A stretch of 64,000 nt of DNA from an uncultured Eubacteriales bacterium. Its GTDB lineage: Bacteria > Bacillota > Clostridia > Oscillospirales > Acutalibacteraceae. Position 1 is the first letter of the stretch, and every line of letters starts with the position of its first letter. The stretch is taken from the NCBI GenBank assembly GCA_934546985.1, contig CAKTEE010000005.1:62001-126000 (forward strand), given 5' to 3'. The translations under genes were made by a program, and so were the position numbers. The notes beneath the pieces were generated by a model. It was not told the DNA's origin and ran no database searches. It worked only from the letters and a program-made list of their open reading frames with translations. Below, piece after piece: positions 32,850 through 42,158 of the stretch.

Positions 32850-34457
32850 TTATTCTTTGGGCTGTTTGCTATACATTTTTGTATAATAATCGGTCACCAT
32901 GCGCGCGGCTGAAAAACGATATTCAGACATTTCAATACTTGCACGCATCATCTCCACCCACTTGGAACGGTCATGATAATAAACCGGCAAAATTTCATTC
33001 AGCAAGACCTGATACAGGCTTTCACTGTCATGTTTATCCTGCTCTTTTCCATCATAACCGTCGCCAATTTGCCAGCCATTCACACCATGAATACACCCTT
33101 CCGGCCACCAGCCGTCCAAAACGCTGAAGTTCAACACGCCGTTCATTGCTGCTTTCATGCCGGAAGTACCGGAAGCTTCCTGAGGACGGCGCGGGTTATT
33201 CAGCCAGACATCACAGCCGCGCGTCATAGCTGCCCCGATTTTCATATCATAATCCTGCAAAAATACAACAGAGTGCGGATATTTCAAGGACATACGGTAC
33301 ATCTGCGACACAATTTCTTTACCTGCCATGTCATTCGGATGTGCTTTGCCTGAAAAAATAAGCTGTAATCTGTTATCCTTCAACAGTGGTTCTATGATTT
33401 CCGGTTTACTGAAAATCAAATCCCCTCGTTTATAAGGTGCAGCACGGCGTGCAAAACCAATAGTAAGAATTTCTTCATTCAGCTTTACTCCGTTCCTTCG
33501 CTCAATTTCATCAAACAAGTCTTTTTTCAATTTACTATGCGCCTGCCAAAGCGCCTCACCCATATCTTTTGCCTGCACAATTGTCTGTGCCTGCCATGTG
33601 CCATTATGAACGCCATTGGTTACAGAAATAATATTCGCCGCACAGGAAACCTTCTTCCACATTTCACGGGCTACTTCTCCATGAAGTTCTGAAACCCCAT
33701 TGGCAATATAAGAAAGCCGCAAACCTGCAACAGTCATATTAAAGGGATTCCCGCCCAGTTGTTTCATTTGTGCCGCAGTCAGATCTCCAAACGCTCCCAT
33801 ATATCTGAGAAGCGGGAAACTATGCACTTCATTGCCTGCAGGAACCGGCGTATGGGTAGTAAAAACAATATGCCTGCGCACATTTTCCACCGCCTGCTCA
33901 AAATCCGCCCCTTTTGCTATTTCTCTGCGAACTAATTCTAAACCTGCAAATATCGGGTGGCTGTCATTAAAATGATAAATATCCGGATGAATTCCTAATT
34001 TCTCCAACGCCTGAATTCCGCCGACACCCAACAGCAACTCCTGAGCAATTCGCTCCTCATCAAACCAGCCGTAAAGCTGCCCTGTCAGGAGCATGTCATT
34101 ATTATCTTCCAAAAATGTATCCAGTAAATACAGCGGGACGTTGCCGTACTGTTCACATAGCCATACCTTTGCCCGTACCTTGCGCTTCCGAATCGTTACA
34201 GCAACTTCAACGCCTGTATCTTTTAAAAAGTCATAACGATACTCCGGAAAACTATCCACCGGCCTGCCGTTTGCGCCAATCGTCTGCCGGGTATAGCCCT
34301 GCCGCCAAAGGATACCTATCGCCACCATAGGTTTATTCAAATCCTTTGCGGCTTTCAGGATGTCTCCTGCAAGAATTCCCAATCCGCCGGAATAGATTTT
34401 AAAATCAGGATGCAAGCCATATTCCATACAAAAATATGCAACCTTAGGTTCTGTCAT
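32850..34457 (-). CDS. glgP: Alpha-glucan (maltodextrin/glycogen) phosphorylase, short form
   Basis: GT35 enzyme releasing glucose 1-phosphate from alpha-1,4-glucans. The 535-residue protein is of the short class lacking the extended N-terminal regulatory part of animal/E. coli enzymes. Motifs: VAYFCMEYGLHPDFKIYSGGLG (reads as two stretches, CMEYGLHPDF and YSGGLGILAGD), NDSHPIFAGLEL, FTTHTPVPAGNE, FARRAAPYKRGDL, and the pyridoxal-phosphate lysine region EASGTSGMKAAMNGVLN. The ATG at 34457 has GGTGG upstream and lies one base past the stop of the GH13 gene, so the two are coupled. Confidence 0.92.
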   Translation of the reverse strand: MTEPKVAYFCMEYGLHPDFKIYSGGLGILAGDILKAAKDLNKPMVAIGILWRQGYTRQTIGANGRPVDSFPEYRYDFLKDTGVEVAVTIRKRKVRAKVWLCEQYGNVPLYLLDTFLEDNNDMLLTGQLYGWFDEERIAQELLLGVGGIQALEKLGIHPDIYHFNDSHPIFAGLELVRREIAKGADFEQAVENVRRHIVFTTHTPVPAGNEVHSFPLLRYMGAFGDLTAAQMKQLGGNPFNMTVAGLRLSYIANGVSELHGEVAREMWKKVSCAANIISVTNGVHNGTWQAQTIVQAKDMGEALWQAHSKLKKDLFDEIERRNGVKLNEEILTIGFARRAAPYKRGDLIFSKPEIIEPLLKDNRLQLIFSGKAHPNDMAGKEIVSQMYRMSLKYPHSVVFLQDYDMKIGAAMTRGCDVWLNNPRRPQEASGTSGMKAAMNGVLNFSVLDGWWPEGCIHGVNGWQIGDGYDGKEQDKHDSESLYQVLLNEILPVYYHDRSKWVEMMRASIEMSEYRFSAARMVTDYYTKMYSKQPKE

Positions 34458-34458
34458 A

Positions 34459-36378
34459 TCAATCCACCGCCATTTCAAATATAATTACGCCATACGGTCC
34501 TATTTTTTCCTTGTCTGCACGATATGCGTAAACTAAACGCATATCGTCCGCACTCCGGCAAATACTTTCCGGCAAATCCTCCCAATGGAGCCGCCTGTAT
34601 TTTTGCGTACTTCCTCTGTTAAATACAGCGAAAAGGGCTGTTTTCTCATTTTTTGCACACAACACGGTCATTTTTGCCCTGCGTCGGAACAACTTCCAAT
34701 CACAGCAATGCGCGTTATTTATCACAGGATAAAATCTTTCTCTCAGTCGGCAGGCAAGGGCAATTTTTTCCCACCGTCCACCATCATCCTTCCAGTTTAA
34801 ATAACAGGCATCAAAAAAAGCCAGCTTGCCGTAAAGCGGATGCTCCAGCGGCAACACATACCGTCCCTGTTCTGTATTTTTCAGTCCCAAATTCATGGGC
34901 TGAATTTCACTTAATTCTTCACCGTTGTTAATCAGCAGAACATTGTTCGGAGCAAGGGCAGTCAGCAGGAGCATCGGTTCCCACAGATCCGTTTGCAGAG
35001 AAAGTGCGCTTCTGGGCGTGTCCGCCATTTCCAAAGCAGATACCGCCGGCAAAGCCGCCGTCAGATTTTCTGCAAATTTTGGATTAAAAGAAACACTGTT
35101 TGTATTGTCCCATAAATCCCAGATACCCCCGGTAATAAAAGTATACCCTTCCCTTTTGGCTTTTGGGGCATTTTTTGTAAAAAATTCTTCTGACCACAAA
35201 AGAAACTCCGGGTCTAACGCTTTAATTTCCCGAATAATCGCATCATTCAGCGCCGTTGGCAGAGCATGCGCCATATCAATCCGCGCGCCGTCAATTCCAT
35301 AAGTACGGATATAATAAGGAATTACATTTTTCATATATTCCCAAAGCGCATGGTTTGGCTTCCTGCCCGGACAAACACTGCATTTTACCCCATCCTGCGC
35401 AACAAACGGCGGCAGTACGGAAACATCCAAATACTTTTGTGCGTTTTCCGTCTGGTCAAAATAAAATTTTAGAAAGGTAATGTCTGTCCACGGCGGCTGC
35501 GGGTCGTTAATGGTATCGGCAAAGCCGGGCATAACGATAATTCCCTTACGGTTCGCAAGCAAATCAAAAACAGAAGTTCCGTTTTTTCCAGCTTCAGTTC
35601 TCAGGCTTTTCCATTCTTCCGGCTGCGGCGGCTCTGCAAAGCAACGAATAAACGTTTCCATTTCCGGCGACTGATACAAAAGCGGCGCGGTATCCGCAGA
35701 AACTACGGTTTGCCCCACTCCTGCAATGCCGGGGGAACGGAACGTTTCTTCACACTCCGCGTGAATCCAGTAAAACCATTCGGGGTGTTCTTCAATCAAA
35801 ACATTATCCCTTGACACCGTACGCAGTACAAAATCTGCCATAACATTCATACCCAATAAATGGCAGGCTTCAACAAATGCTTGAAACTCTGTTTGTGCAG
35901 ATATTTCGTCACCTAACAGGCTGTCATGCAAATTAGGATCAATCTTCATAATATCCCGAATAGAATATGGGCTTGCAAGCTCCCCCTTCCGGTTTCTTTC
36001 CCCTGACTCGAAAAAAGGCAAAAGATAAACGGTATGAATTCCCATATCTTTCAGCAAAGGCAGGAGGCATAGGCTCTTTAAAAAGGTGCCGTTATCTATT
36101 GTCCCGTCTTCGCCGTGCATCCATGCGGAAAACAGACGCGGAAACATGGAATACAATACTGTGCCGGCGGCTTCCCGTTTTCTTGGCTCTGCATTCCGCG
36201 ACAGGAGTCCCTCTATACATGCGGCATAAAATCCACATGGCTCCACACAAATTTCATCGGTGCGCTGCGGACTTCGCGTTCCTGCAAAGCTTATATAATT
36301 CCAGCGGTTTGGAATATAATACGCTTTGGTTTCTTTCCGTGAGCGCAAACATTCCAGTAAAGTTTTTAAAGCTGACAT
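34459..36378 (-). CDS. GH13 family alpha-glucan enzyme (maltosyltransferase/amylase-like)
   Basis: A 639-residue GH13 protein. The barrel starts near TVLYSMFPRLFSAW. IHTVYLLPFFESGERNRKGELASPYSI resembles the first conserved region (LLPFFESG, ASPYSI). The nucleophile region is GIDGARIDMAHALP and the acid/base region EFLLWSEEFFT. The last region reads EMADTPRSA, with the Asp present but the usual preceding His replaced by Ala. No signal peptide, so it is cytosolic. Size and pairing with GlgP suggest glycogen/maltodextrin remodelling, possibly maltosyl transfer. The ATG at 36378 follows GAGGTAATAATT. Confidence 0.82.
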   Translation of the reverse strand: MSALKTLLECLRSRKETKAYYIPNRWNYISFAGTRSPQRTDEICVEPCGFYAACIEGLLSRNAEPRKREAAGTVLYSMFPRLFSAWMHGEDGTIDNGTFLKSLCLLPLLKDMGIHTVYLLPFFESGERNRKGELASPYSIRDIMKIDPNLHDSLLGDEISAQTEFQAFVEACHLLGMNVMADFVLRTVSRDNVLIEEHPEWFYWIHAECEETFRSPGIAGVGQTVVSADTAPLLYQSPEMETFIRCFAEPPQPEEWKSLRTEAGKNGTSVFDLLANRKGIIVMPGFADTINDPQPPWTDITFLKFYFDQTENAQKYLDVSVLPPFVAQDGVKCSVCPGRKPNHALWEYMKNVIPYYIRTYGIDGARIDMAHALPTALNDAIIREIKALDPEFLLWSEEFFTKNAPKAKREGYTFITGGIWDLWDNTNSVSFNPKFAENLTAALPAVSALEMADTPRSALSLQTDLWEPMLLLTALAPNNVLLINNGEELSEIQPMNLGLKNTEQGRYVLPLEHPLYGKLAFFDACYLNWKDDGGRWEKIALACRLRERFYPVINNAHCCDWKLFRRRAKMTVLCAKNEKTALFAVFNRGSTQKYRRLHWEDLPESICRSADDMRLVYAYRADKEKIGPYGVIIFEMAVD

Positions 36379-36588
36379 AATTATTACCTCATTTTTACGG
36401 ACTTGCAAAAATTATACCATTAAACAATAACTGCTTCAACAGATCAGACGTTTTTCCTAAATCTCCCGCTTCACAGTGAAATTATATAGCAAAACAATGG
36501 AAATATACCGCCGAATAAGTTATTTGTAAATAATAAAAGCTTATGTTATAATAAGTAAATCAGAAAAATTCCAGTTGGAGGTATCAAT

Positions 36589-37116
36589 GTGGACGTATTT
36601 GTAGAACAGATTATCCGGCTTAAAAGGACCCCTGCGGTTAAACTATTGCAGATATTTATTATACTGTTTGCTGTAGGCATTTGCCTTCTCACATATATCA
36701 GTTTATCCTTTTCCAGATTCGCTTACCTAACCCTGCTGGTTTGCATTGCAGTTTTATTTGCCGCGTGGAAACTTATCGGACGGTATTATATTGAATTTGA
36801 GTACGCTTTAACCAACGGTTTGATTGATATTGATAAAATCACAAATGCAAAAAAACGCAAACGTTTGCTGGCCACAGAATGCAAATATATCGAAGCTTAC
36901 GGAAAATATGATGCAAAAACGCACAGCGGTAAAAATTACCGTCAGCGCATTTTTGCCGCTAACCCAAATTCTGCAAACCTTTTCTGTTTTATTTGCAGTC
37001 AGGAAGGAAAAGGAACAACGCTTGTTATACTGGAACCAAACGAAAAGTTCATGGAAGCCCTACGCATGTTTTTGCCCAAAAGGGCGGTGAACCTTGATGC
37101 TGACAACAGGAATTGA
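36589..37116 (+). CDS. Small membrane protein (DUF6106-like)
   Basis: A 175-residue protein with two close transmembrane helices (about residues 18-38 and 44-64) and a cytosolic basic domain with EFEYALTNGLIDIDKI and KKRKRLLATECKYIEAYG, which I associate with DUF6106 proteins found in Clostridia. Translation starts at GTG with TTGGAGG upstream. It overlaps acpS by 20 bp, so the genes form one operon. Function unknown. Confidence 0.75.
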   Translation: MDVFVEQIIRLKRTPAVKLLQIFIILFAVGICLLTYISLSFSRFAYLTLLVCIAVLFAAWKLIGRYYIEFEYALTNGLIDIDKITNAKKRKRLLATECKYIEAYGKYDAKTHSGKNYRQRIFAANPNSANLFCFICSQEGKGTTLVILEPNEKFMEALRMFLPKRAVNLDADNRN

Positions 37117-37474
37117 TTTAGTAGAATTACAGCGGATGAAAAAAGCCCTGGAGCATGAACATTTTTTCATCCGTGTTTTTGGCATACAAGAACAAAAGGA
37201 ACTATCCTCTAAAAAAGGGACCGCACGCCTGCAGTCTGCAGCCGCCTGCTTTGCTGCCAAAGAAGCATTCAGCAAAGCGCTGGGAACAGGGTTCCGCGGT
37301 TTTGCCCTGCGGGAAGTCCAGTTGATCCATGACCCGCTGGGGAAGCCCTTTTTTATGCTCTCCGGCAATGCGGAGAAGATTGCCCAACAACAGAGGCTTT
37401 CTTTCAGCGTCAGCGTTACGCACACCAGAGAATATGCGGCGGCTGTTGTTGTTGCTGTACGGGAGGGTCAATAA
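37097..37474 (+). CDS. acpS: Holo-[acyl-carrier-protein] synthase
   Basis: Transfers 4'-phosphopantetheine from CoA to acyl carrier protein. The 125-residue protein has the family's TGIDLVELQRM (magnesium-binding Asp) and AACFAAKEAFSKALGTGFRG (Glu/Lys of the second motif), with SVTHTREYAAAVVVA at the end. Length is normal. The ATG at 37097 lies inside the upstream gene, with GGGCGGTGA before it. Confidence 0.93.
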   Translation: MLTTGIDLVELQRMKKALEHEHFFIRVFGIQEQKELSSKKGTARLQSAAACFAAKEAFSKALGTGFRGFALREVQLIHDPLGKPFFMLSGNAEKIAQQQRLSFSVSVTHTREYAAAVVVAVREGQ

Positions 37475-37475
37475 C

Positions 37476-39023
37476 ATGAGAATATTTACGCTGGAACAAA
37501 TAAAAAAAGCGGAAGAAAAAGCTGTTTCCCTTGGAGATAGCTTTTTATCATTAATGGAACGGGCAGGCAGAGTTTGCGCTGAAACCATTTCCGCACATTA
37601 CAATTTAAATGCACATCCGGAATGGTCCATTGCGGTTGTTTGCGGACGGGGAAAAAACGGCGGCGATGGATTTGTAATCGCCCGTATTTTTCAAGAAAAG
37701 GGAATCCCCTGCAAAATTATCCTTGCATCCGGCAAGCCTGCGGCAGACGATGCAGTTATAATGTATGAAAAAATAAAAGATATGGAGATCATAGATTTTC
37801 AGAAACAGGAAACTCAGGCGGCAAAGATTATCGACCATGCCGATTTGTTGATTGACAGCATCGTAGGTTTTGGATTTCACGGTGCCGCAAAACCGGAGCT
37901 TGCCAAATTGCTAACGCTTATGAACCGGGCGCCGGCTAAAATTGTGGCAATTGATTTGCCGACAGGGCTTGACTGTGACAGCGGCATAATTGCCGGTGAA
38001 AGCATACATGCCGATTTGACCGTTGCAATCTCTACATTAAAACCAGCACATGTAACACATCCTGCCGCCGCCTTTTGCGGTACAGTTCAAACAGTATCCA
38101 TCGGGATGCCGGAAGAATGCTTTGCACCCTACGATAAAGAAATCTACACCATAGAAACAAATCTGATTCTCCAAAATCTGAAACCCAGAAAATCTGACGC
38201 CAACAAAGGCAGTTACGGAAAAGTACTTTCTGTCTGCGGCAGTTTTCAGATGCCGGGAGCGGCAGTGCTTGCCGCCACAGGCGCTGTACGCGGCGGCGCC
38301 GGCCTTGTTACCTGCGCATGCCCGCACAGTATTGCCGCCGTTATCGCTTCCCATATTGCAGAACCGATCTTTCTTCCCCTACCGGAAACTAAAGAAGGTT
38401 TTCTTTCAGAAAAAGCGCTGCCCTCACTTTTGAATGCGCTTCAAAAAGCAACGGTATGCTTGGTTGGCTGTGGTATGGGAAACCGGCAGGATACTAGTAA
38501 AATCGTCAAAGAACTGATTCTGCATGCGGTATGTCCGATAATTATCGACGCAGATGGCATAAATTGCCTTGCTGATAATATAGATATATTGAAAGCAGCA
38601 AAATCTACGTTAATACTCACGCCGCATCCCGGTGAAATGGCACGGTTGACCGGTAAATCCATTGCGGATATCCAATCTGACAGGATAACGGCAGCAAAGG
38701 AATTCGCCGCACAGCACCAGCTCGTATTAATTCTGAAAGGTGCGGGAACCATCGTAACCAATGGAGAACGCGTTTATGTTAATACTACCGGCAATCCAGG
38801 GATGGCCAAAGGCGGAAGCGGCGACGCACTTTCCGGTATAATTGCCGCCCTGCTCGCACAGGGAATCCCGCCTTTAGACGCCGCGGCCTGCGGCGTATTC
38901 CTGCATGGAGCCGCGGGAGATGCCGCCGCACACTGTTTCTCTCAACGCGGTATGACTCCAACCGACCTGCTTGCGCAGTTACCCTTGCTGCTTTCACAAT
39001 ATGAACAGCAAGGTGATGCTTAA
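37476..39023 (+). CDS. nnr: Bifunctional NAD(P)H-hydrate repair enzyme
   Basis: A 515-residue fusion. The N-terminal YjeF-type epimerase (about 1-210) has VVCGRGKNGGDGFVIAR and VAIDLPTGLDCDSG. The C-terminal ADP/ATP-dependent dehydratase of the ribokinase-like fold (about 225-515) has GSYGKVLSVCGSFQMPGAA, LTPHPGEMARL and GNPGMAKGGSGDALSGIIAA. Together they epimerise and dehydrate damaged NADHX/NADPHX. The ATG at 37476 is chosen for GGGAGGG upstream. It follows acpS directly, a common gene order. Confidence 0.94.
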   Translation: MRIFTLEQIKKAEEKAVSLGDSFLSLMERAGRVCAETISAHYNLNAHPEWSIAVVCGRGKNGGDGFVIARIFQEKGIPCKIILASGKPAADDAVIMYEKIKDMEIIDFQKQETQAAKIIDHADLLIDSIVGFGFHGAAKPELAKLLTLMNRAPAKIVAIDLPTGLDCDSGIIAGESIHADLTVAISTLKPAHVTHPAAAFCGTVQTVSIGMPEECFAPYDKEIYTIETNLILQNLKPRKSDANKGSYGKVLSVCGSFQMPGAAVLAATGAVRGGAGLVTCACPHSIAAVIASHIAEPIFLPLPETKEGFLSEKALPSLLNALQKATVCLVGCGMGNRQDTSKIVKELILHAVCPIIIDADGINCLADNIDILKAAKSTLILTPHPGEMARLTGKSIADIQSDRITAAKEFAAQHQLVLILKGAGTIVTNGERVYVNTTGNPGMAKGGSGDALSGIIAALLAQGIPPLDAAACGVFLHGAAGDAAAHCFSQRGMTPTDLLAQLPLLLSQYEQQGDA

Positions 39024-39542
39024 TTGAAAAAAATATTTGCAGTACTGATTTCCCTAACTCTCCTTTTTATGTCCGCCTGTGCCCGCGCTCCTGTTCCGGA
39101 AGCTTCCTCCGTACCATTACCCGCCAGCTTTGAAGGAGACTGCACAGTCAATTATCAGGATATGATTATCAAGGTACATATTCAGCGGCCCGACGCGCAA
39201 ACCTGCAAAATGTCCGTTACTGCTCCCGAAACTCTGAAAGGCGCCAAGCTGGAATATGTTAATGGCAGCATGACGCTTACCTATGGCATTATCAAACAAA
39301 CGCTGGATATCAAAAAAATCCCGCAGGCGGCATTTGCACCTGCAATTATCAATGCGCTTGACGAAATCGCCGCCAAACAAGCGCAGGGCGTTACCGTACC
39401 CAACGACGGTTCTGTTTACAGTATTGATTCGGAATACGGAACCTTTACCGTAACGCTGGACGAATCCAACGGTGCGATAAAATCTATTGAAATGCCTGCA
39501 TATAATGTAAAAATTATTTTTGATTCTTTTCAAAAACTATAA
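39024..39542 (+). CDS. Small lipoprotein in the acpS locus
   Basis: A 172-residue predicted lipoprotein with signal peptide KKIFAVLISLTLLFM and lipobox MSAC. The mature part has a LolA/YdcC-like beta-rich pattern: FEGDCTVNYQDMIIKVHIQR, CKMSVTAPETLKGAKLEYVN and MTLTYGIIKQTLD. The start is probably the TTG at 39024, right after the nnr stop, with AGGTGA upstream. A lipoprotein gene (ydcC) sits at the same place next to acpS in Bacillus subtilis. Confidence 0.8.
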   Translation: MKKIFAVLISLTLLFMSACARAPVPEASSVPLPASFEGDCTVNYQDMIIKVHIQRPDAQTCKMSVTAPETLKGAKLEYVNGSMTLTYGIIKQTLDIKKIPQAAFAPAIINALDEIAAKQAQGVTVPNDGSVYSIDSEYGTFTVTLDESNGAIKSIEMPAYNVKIIFDSFQKL

Positions 39543-39550
39543 ATGATGAG

Positions 39551-39583
39551 AACCGCACTGCATTTGCACACCGCAGTGCGGTT
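39551..39583 (+). terminator. Terminator of the acpS operon
   Basis: AACCGCACTGC (39551-39561) pairs with GCAGTGCGGTT (39573-39583), followed by AACAATTTTATT. It separates the lipoprotein gene from mazF. Confidence 0.75.
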
Positions 39584-39738
39584 AACAATTTTATTCTCCG
39601 CAGAATATGATGATAGCAAGGACGGCAGGAGCATAGAAAAAATTATTTTCACTCCCCTTAAATTCTTAATTCTATGTTTATTTCCCCTGTCTCCTGTCAA
39701 AAATATCAGTGAAAAACAAATGCGGAGTGTGAGAGTTC

Positions 39739-40107
39739 ATGATAGTGAAAAGGGGAGACATTTATTACGCTGATTTAAGCCCCGTCGTCGGTTCGGAACA
39801 AGGCGGAATCAGGCCGGTCCTGATTGTTCAAAATGATGTCGGCAATAAATACAGCCCGACTGTAATTGCCGCCGCCATTACCAGCCAACGGGAAAAAAAT
39901 AAGCTTCCCACTCATATACAGGTCCATGCGGACGAATGCGGCCTGTCCAAAGATTCTATTGTTTTGCTTGAACAGGTACGTACACTGGATAAACGCCGCC
40001 TAAAAGAACGCATGGGAAAACTGGACACAAACGATATGAATCGTGTAAATCAGGCGTTATCTGTCAGTTTTGGTTTGGGTAATCCGGACAATGGAGGAAA
40101 TACATAG
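39739..40107 (+). CDS. ndoA: MazF/EndoA-type mRNA endoribonuclease toxin
   Basis: A 122-residue PemK/MazF family protein, very like the Firmicutes EndoA: IVKRGDIYYADLSPVVGSEQGGIRPVLIVQND, read here as RGDIYYADLSPVVGSEQGG, then RPVLIVQND, THIQVHADECGLSKDSIVLL, EQVRTLDKRRLKERMGKLD. It should cut single-stranded RNA at specific sites. No MazE/NdoAI-type antitoxin precedes it; the 155 bp upstream hold only the terminator and a promoter-like AT-rich region. A GGAGTGTGAGAG site lies upstream of the ATG. It keeps the acpS neighbourhood seen in Bacillus. Confidence 0.93.
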   Translation: MIVKRGDIYYADLSPVVGSEQGGIRPVLIVQNDVGNKYSPTVIAAAITSQREKNKLPTHIQVHADECGLSKDSIVLLEQVRTLDKRRLKERMGKLDTNDMNRVNQALSVSFGLGNPDNGGNT

Positions 40108-40150
40108 TCCAAAGGCATTACCCCGCCCATTCTATGCAACAAAAGTTTTC

Positions 40151-40187
40151 CCCGCGGCAGATTAGTCTCTGCCGCGGGATATTTTTT
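40151..40187 (+). terminator. Terminator of mazF
   Basis: CCCGCGGCAGA (40151-40161) pairs with TCTGCCGCGGG (40168-40178), followed by ATATTTTTT. Confidence 0.9.
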
Positions 40188-40377
40188 GCTTTTCGTCATA
40201 CAAAAAACTAAAACAATACCAGCCGTAACTGTTCTATTTATTATGTACACAATAAAAAACTTTCGCTGTAGCTGCAATTCAATTTTCTTGCTGGCTGCTT
40301 CTTTAAATAAAACAAATGAAATTTGTGCTGATACAAACACAAAATTAAGAAACCTCCTATACAAAAATTTTTTCTTC

Positions 40378-40386
40378 TGCTATAAT
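40378..40386 (+). promoter_or_regulatory. Extended -10 promoter of the chitinase gene
   Basis: TGCTATAAT (40378-40386) is a complete extended -10. The -35 position is poor (TATACA). Start codon 37 bp downstream. Confidence 0.5.
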
Positions 40387-40422
40387 AGGAATAATTTGCA
40401 AAAATTACAGCGAGGTATCATT

Positions 40423-42012
40423 ATGAAATACAGCAGAAAACTTTTATCACTTTTCCTTTCCGCCGCACTGCTATTGAGCCTTTGCGCGTGCAGCGGCAGT
40501 CCGGCCTCCCCATATGACGGTATGTTCGGCGGCGAAATAACAGTTCCTGACCAAACCGCTGCCAATACGCAGGAAACCACTGCTTTCACTTTAAAAAACG
40601 ATGACACCGACACCACCCAGCCCCCCAAAACATCAAATACCAACGGGAAACGCTGTGTAGCTTATTACACTTCCTGGTCCGCTTATGCACGCAATGTCAC
40701 TGTTGGGGATATGGACCCATCTCTGCTGACGCACATTAATTTTGCCTTTGCCAACCTGAACACTAACGGTGAAATAGTGGTAGGCGACAGTTGGGTGGAT
40801 TTGGAAAAGCCTTTTAACGGTGAAAGCTGGGAAGCTCCCAATGACAGCCGCGGTCATTTCAATGCACTGCGGGAATTGAAAAAAACATATCCCCATATTC
40901 AAACCCTGATTTCCGTAGGCGGCTGGACATGGTCTAAAAGCTTTTCCGATGTCGCCGCAAGTGACTCCGGACGGGACACTTTTGCAAAATCTGCGGCGGC
41001 ATTTGTTTCAAAATACGGGTTTGACGGAATCGATATCGACTGGGAGTTCCCCGTAGAAGGCGGGGATAATATCACACACCGTCCGGAAGATAAACAAAAT
41101 TATACGCTCCTGCTTGCCAAAACACGCGCGGCCTTAGACGCACAGGGACAAGCAGACGGCAAACGCTACCTTCTAACCATTGCCGGCGGCCCAAACGTCA
41201 GTTTTACAAAAAATACCGAATTAACGGAAATGATGAAATATCTGGATTTTATCAATGTTATGGCATACGATTACCACGGCGGATGGGAAAACACAACTAA
41301 TCACAATGCGCCTTTATACTCTAACCCAAACGACCCCACCGAATTGAAAGATTATTGTGTAGAAAGCACAATCAATGCGTATCTGGATGCCGGACTATCG
41401 CCCGCAGATTTAAATCTGGGTCTTGCTTTTTATGGGCGGGGATGGACAGAAGTAACCTCAGCCGCTAACAATGGGCTTTGGCAGAGCGGCAAAGCAGCAA
41501 CTGCAACCGGTTACGGCCTCGGTACTTGGGAAGGCGCATGTTTTGATTATTGGGATTTAGCCGAAAACTATGTCGGCAAGAATGGATACACCCGATATTT
41601 TGACGATACGGCAAAAGTACCTTACCTTTATAATGGTTCCAGCTTTATTTCCTATGACGACGCGGAATCTATTCGTGCAAAGCTGGAATTTGCCGACGCC
41701 AAAGGTTTAGGCGGAGCAATGTTCTGGGAATTCTCAGGAGATAAAAAAATGGAACTGCAAAAAGTTCTTGCAGATTATTACGGTTTAAACGCGCAGGCAA
41801 TATCTTCACAGCAAACAACCGTGCCGTCCTCCGCTCCCTCAGATACAACTACCCTTGCTCAGCCAGCCGACGGAGAATGGGACGCGTCTAAAATATACAA
41901 CGGCGGCGACACTGCCGTTTATCAGGGCAAAAGCTTCCGCGCAAAATGGTGGACGCAGGGAGAAACACCTGACACCGCTAAAGAAGATGGACCATGGGAA
42001 TTGATTTCTTAA
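40423..42012 (+). CDS. GH18 chitinase-like lipoprotein with chitin-binding module
   Basis: A 529-residue secreted enzyme. The signal peptide ends at the lipobox LCAC (Cys23), and a Thr-rich linker runs to about residue 75. The GH18 barrel (about 76-455) has VAYYTSWSAYAR, LLTHINFAFANL, ISVGGWTWSKSF, the catalytic FDGIDIDWEFP with Glu208, INVMAYDYHGGW and GLAFYGRGW. After a Ser/Thr-rich linker, a C-terminal module (about 480-529), WDASKIYNGGDTAVYQGKSF, matches CBM5/12 chitin-binding domains. All catalytic residues are present. The ATG at 40423 has GCGAGG upstream. It hydrolyses chitin or related GlcNAc polymers outside the cell. Confidence 0.93.
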   Translation: MKYSRKLLSLFLSAALLLSLCACSGSPASPYDGMFGGEITVPDQTAANTQETTAFTLKNDDTDTTQPPKTSNTNGKRCVAYYTSWSAYARNVTVGDMDPSLLTHINFAFANLNTNGEIVVGDSWVDLEKPFNGESWEAPNDSRGHFNALRELKKTYPHIQTLISVGGWTWSKSFSDVAASDSGRDTFAKSAAAFVSKYGFDGIDIDWEFPVEGGDNITHRPEDKQNYTLLLAKTRAALDAQGQADGKRYLLTIAGGPNVSFTKNTELTEMMKYLDFINVMAYDYHGGWENTTNHNAPLYSNPNDPTELKDYCVESTINAYLDAGLSPADLNLGLAFYGRGWTEVTSAANNGLWQSGKAATATGYGLGTWEGACFDYWDLAENYVGKNGYTRYFDDTAKVPYLYNGSSFISYDDAESIRAKLEFADAKGLGGAMFWEFSGDKKMELQKVLADYYGLNAQAISSQQTTVPSSAPSDTTTLAQPADGEWDASKIYNGGDTAVYQGKSFRAKWWTQGETPDTAKEDGPWELIS

Positions 42013-42158
42013 AGAAATTCCTTAATTTTTGTCTAACTTGCACGGTTCATCCAATTTTTATGTATAATATTTCTATATTCCAAAGTGGAATTGCTATTTA
42101 TATTTTTTCGTTTCTGTGTTAACATAATATTAACAATTTGATTTGGAGGAATTTTTAA

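Noticed and set aside
39543..39773. 76-codon ORF before mazF as an antitoxin
   Set aside because: It runs through a terminator hairpin, overlaps mazF in another frame, has no ribosome-binding site and does not resemble MazE/NdoAI.
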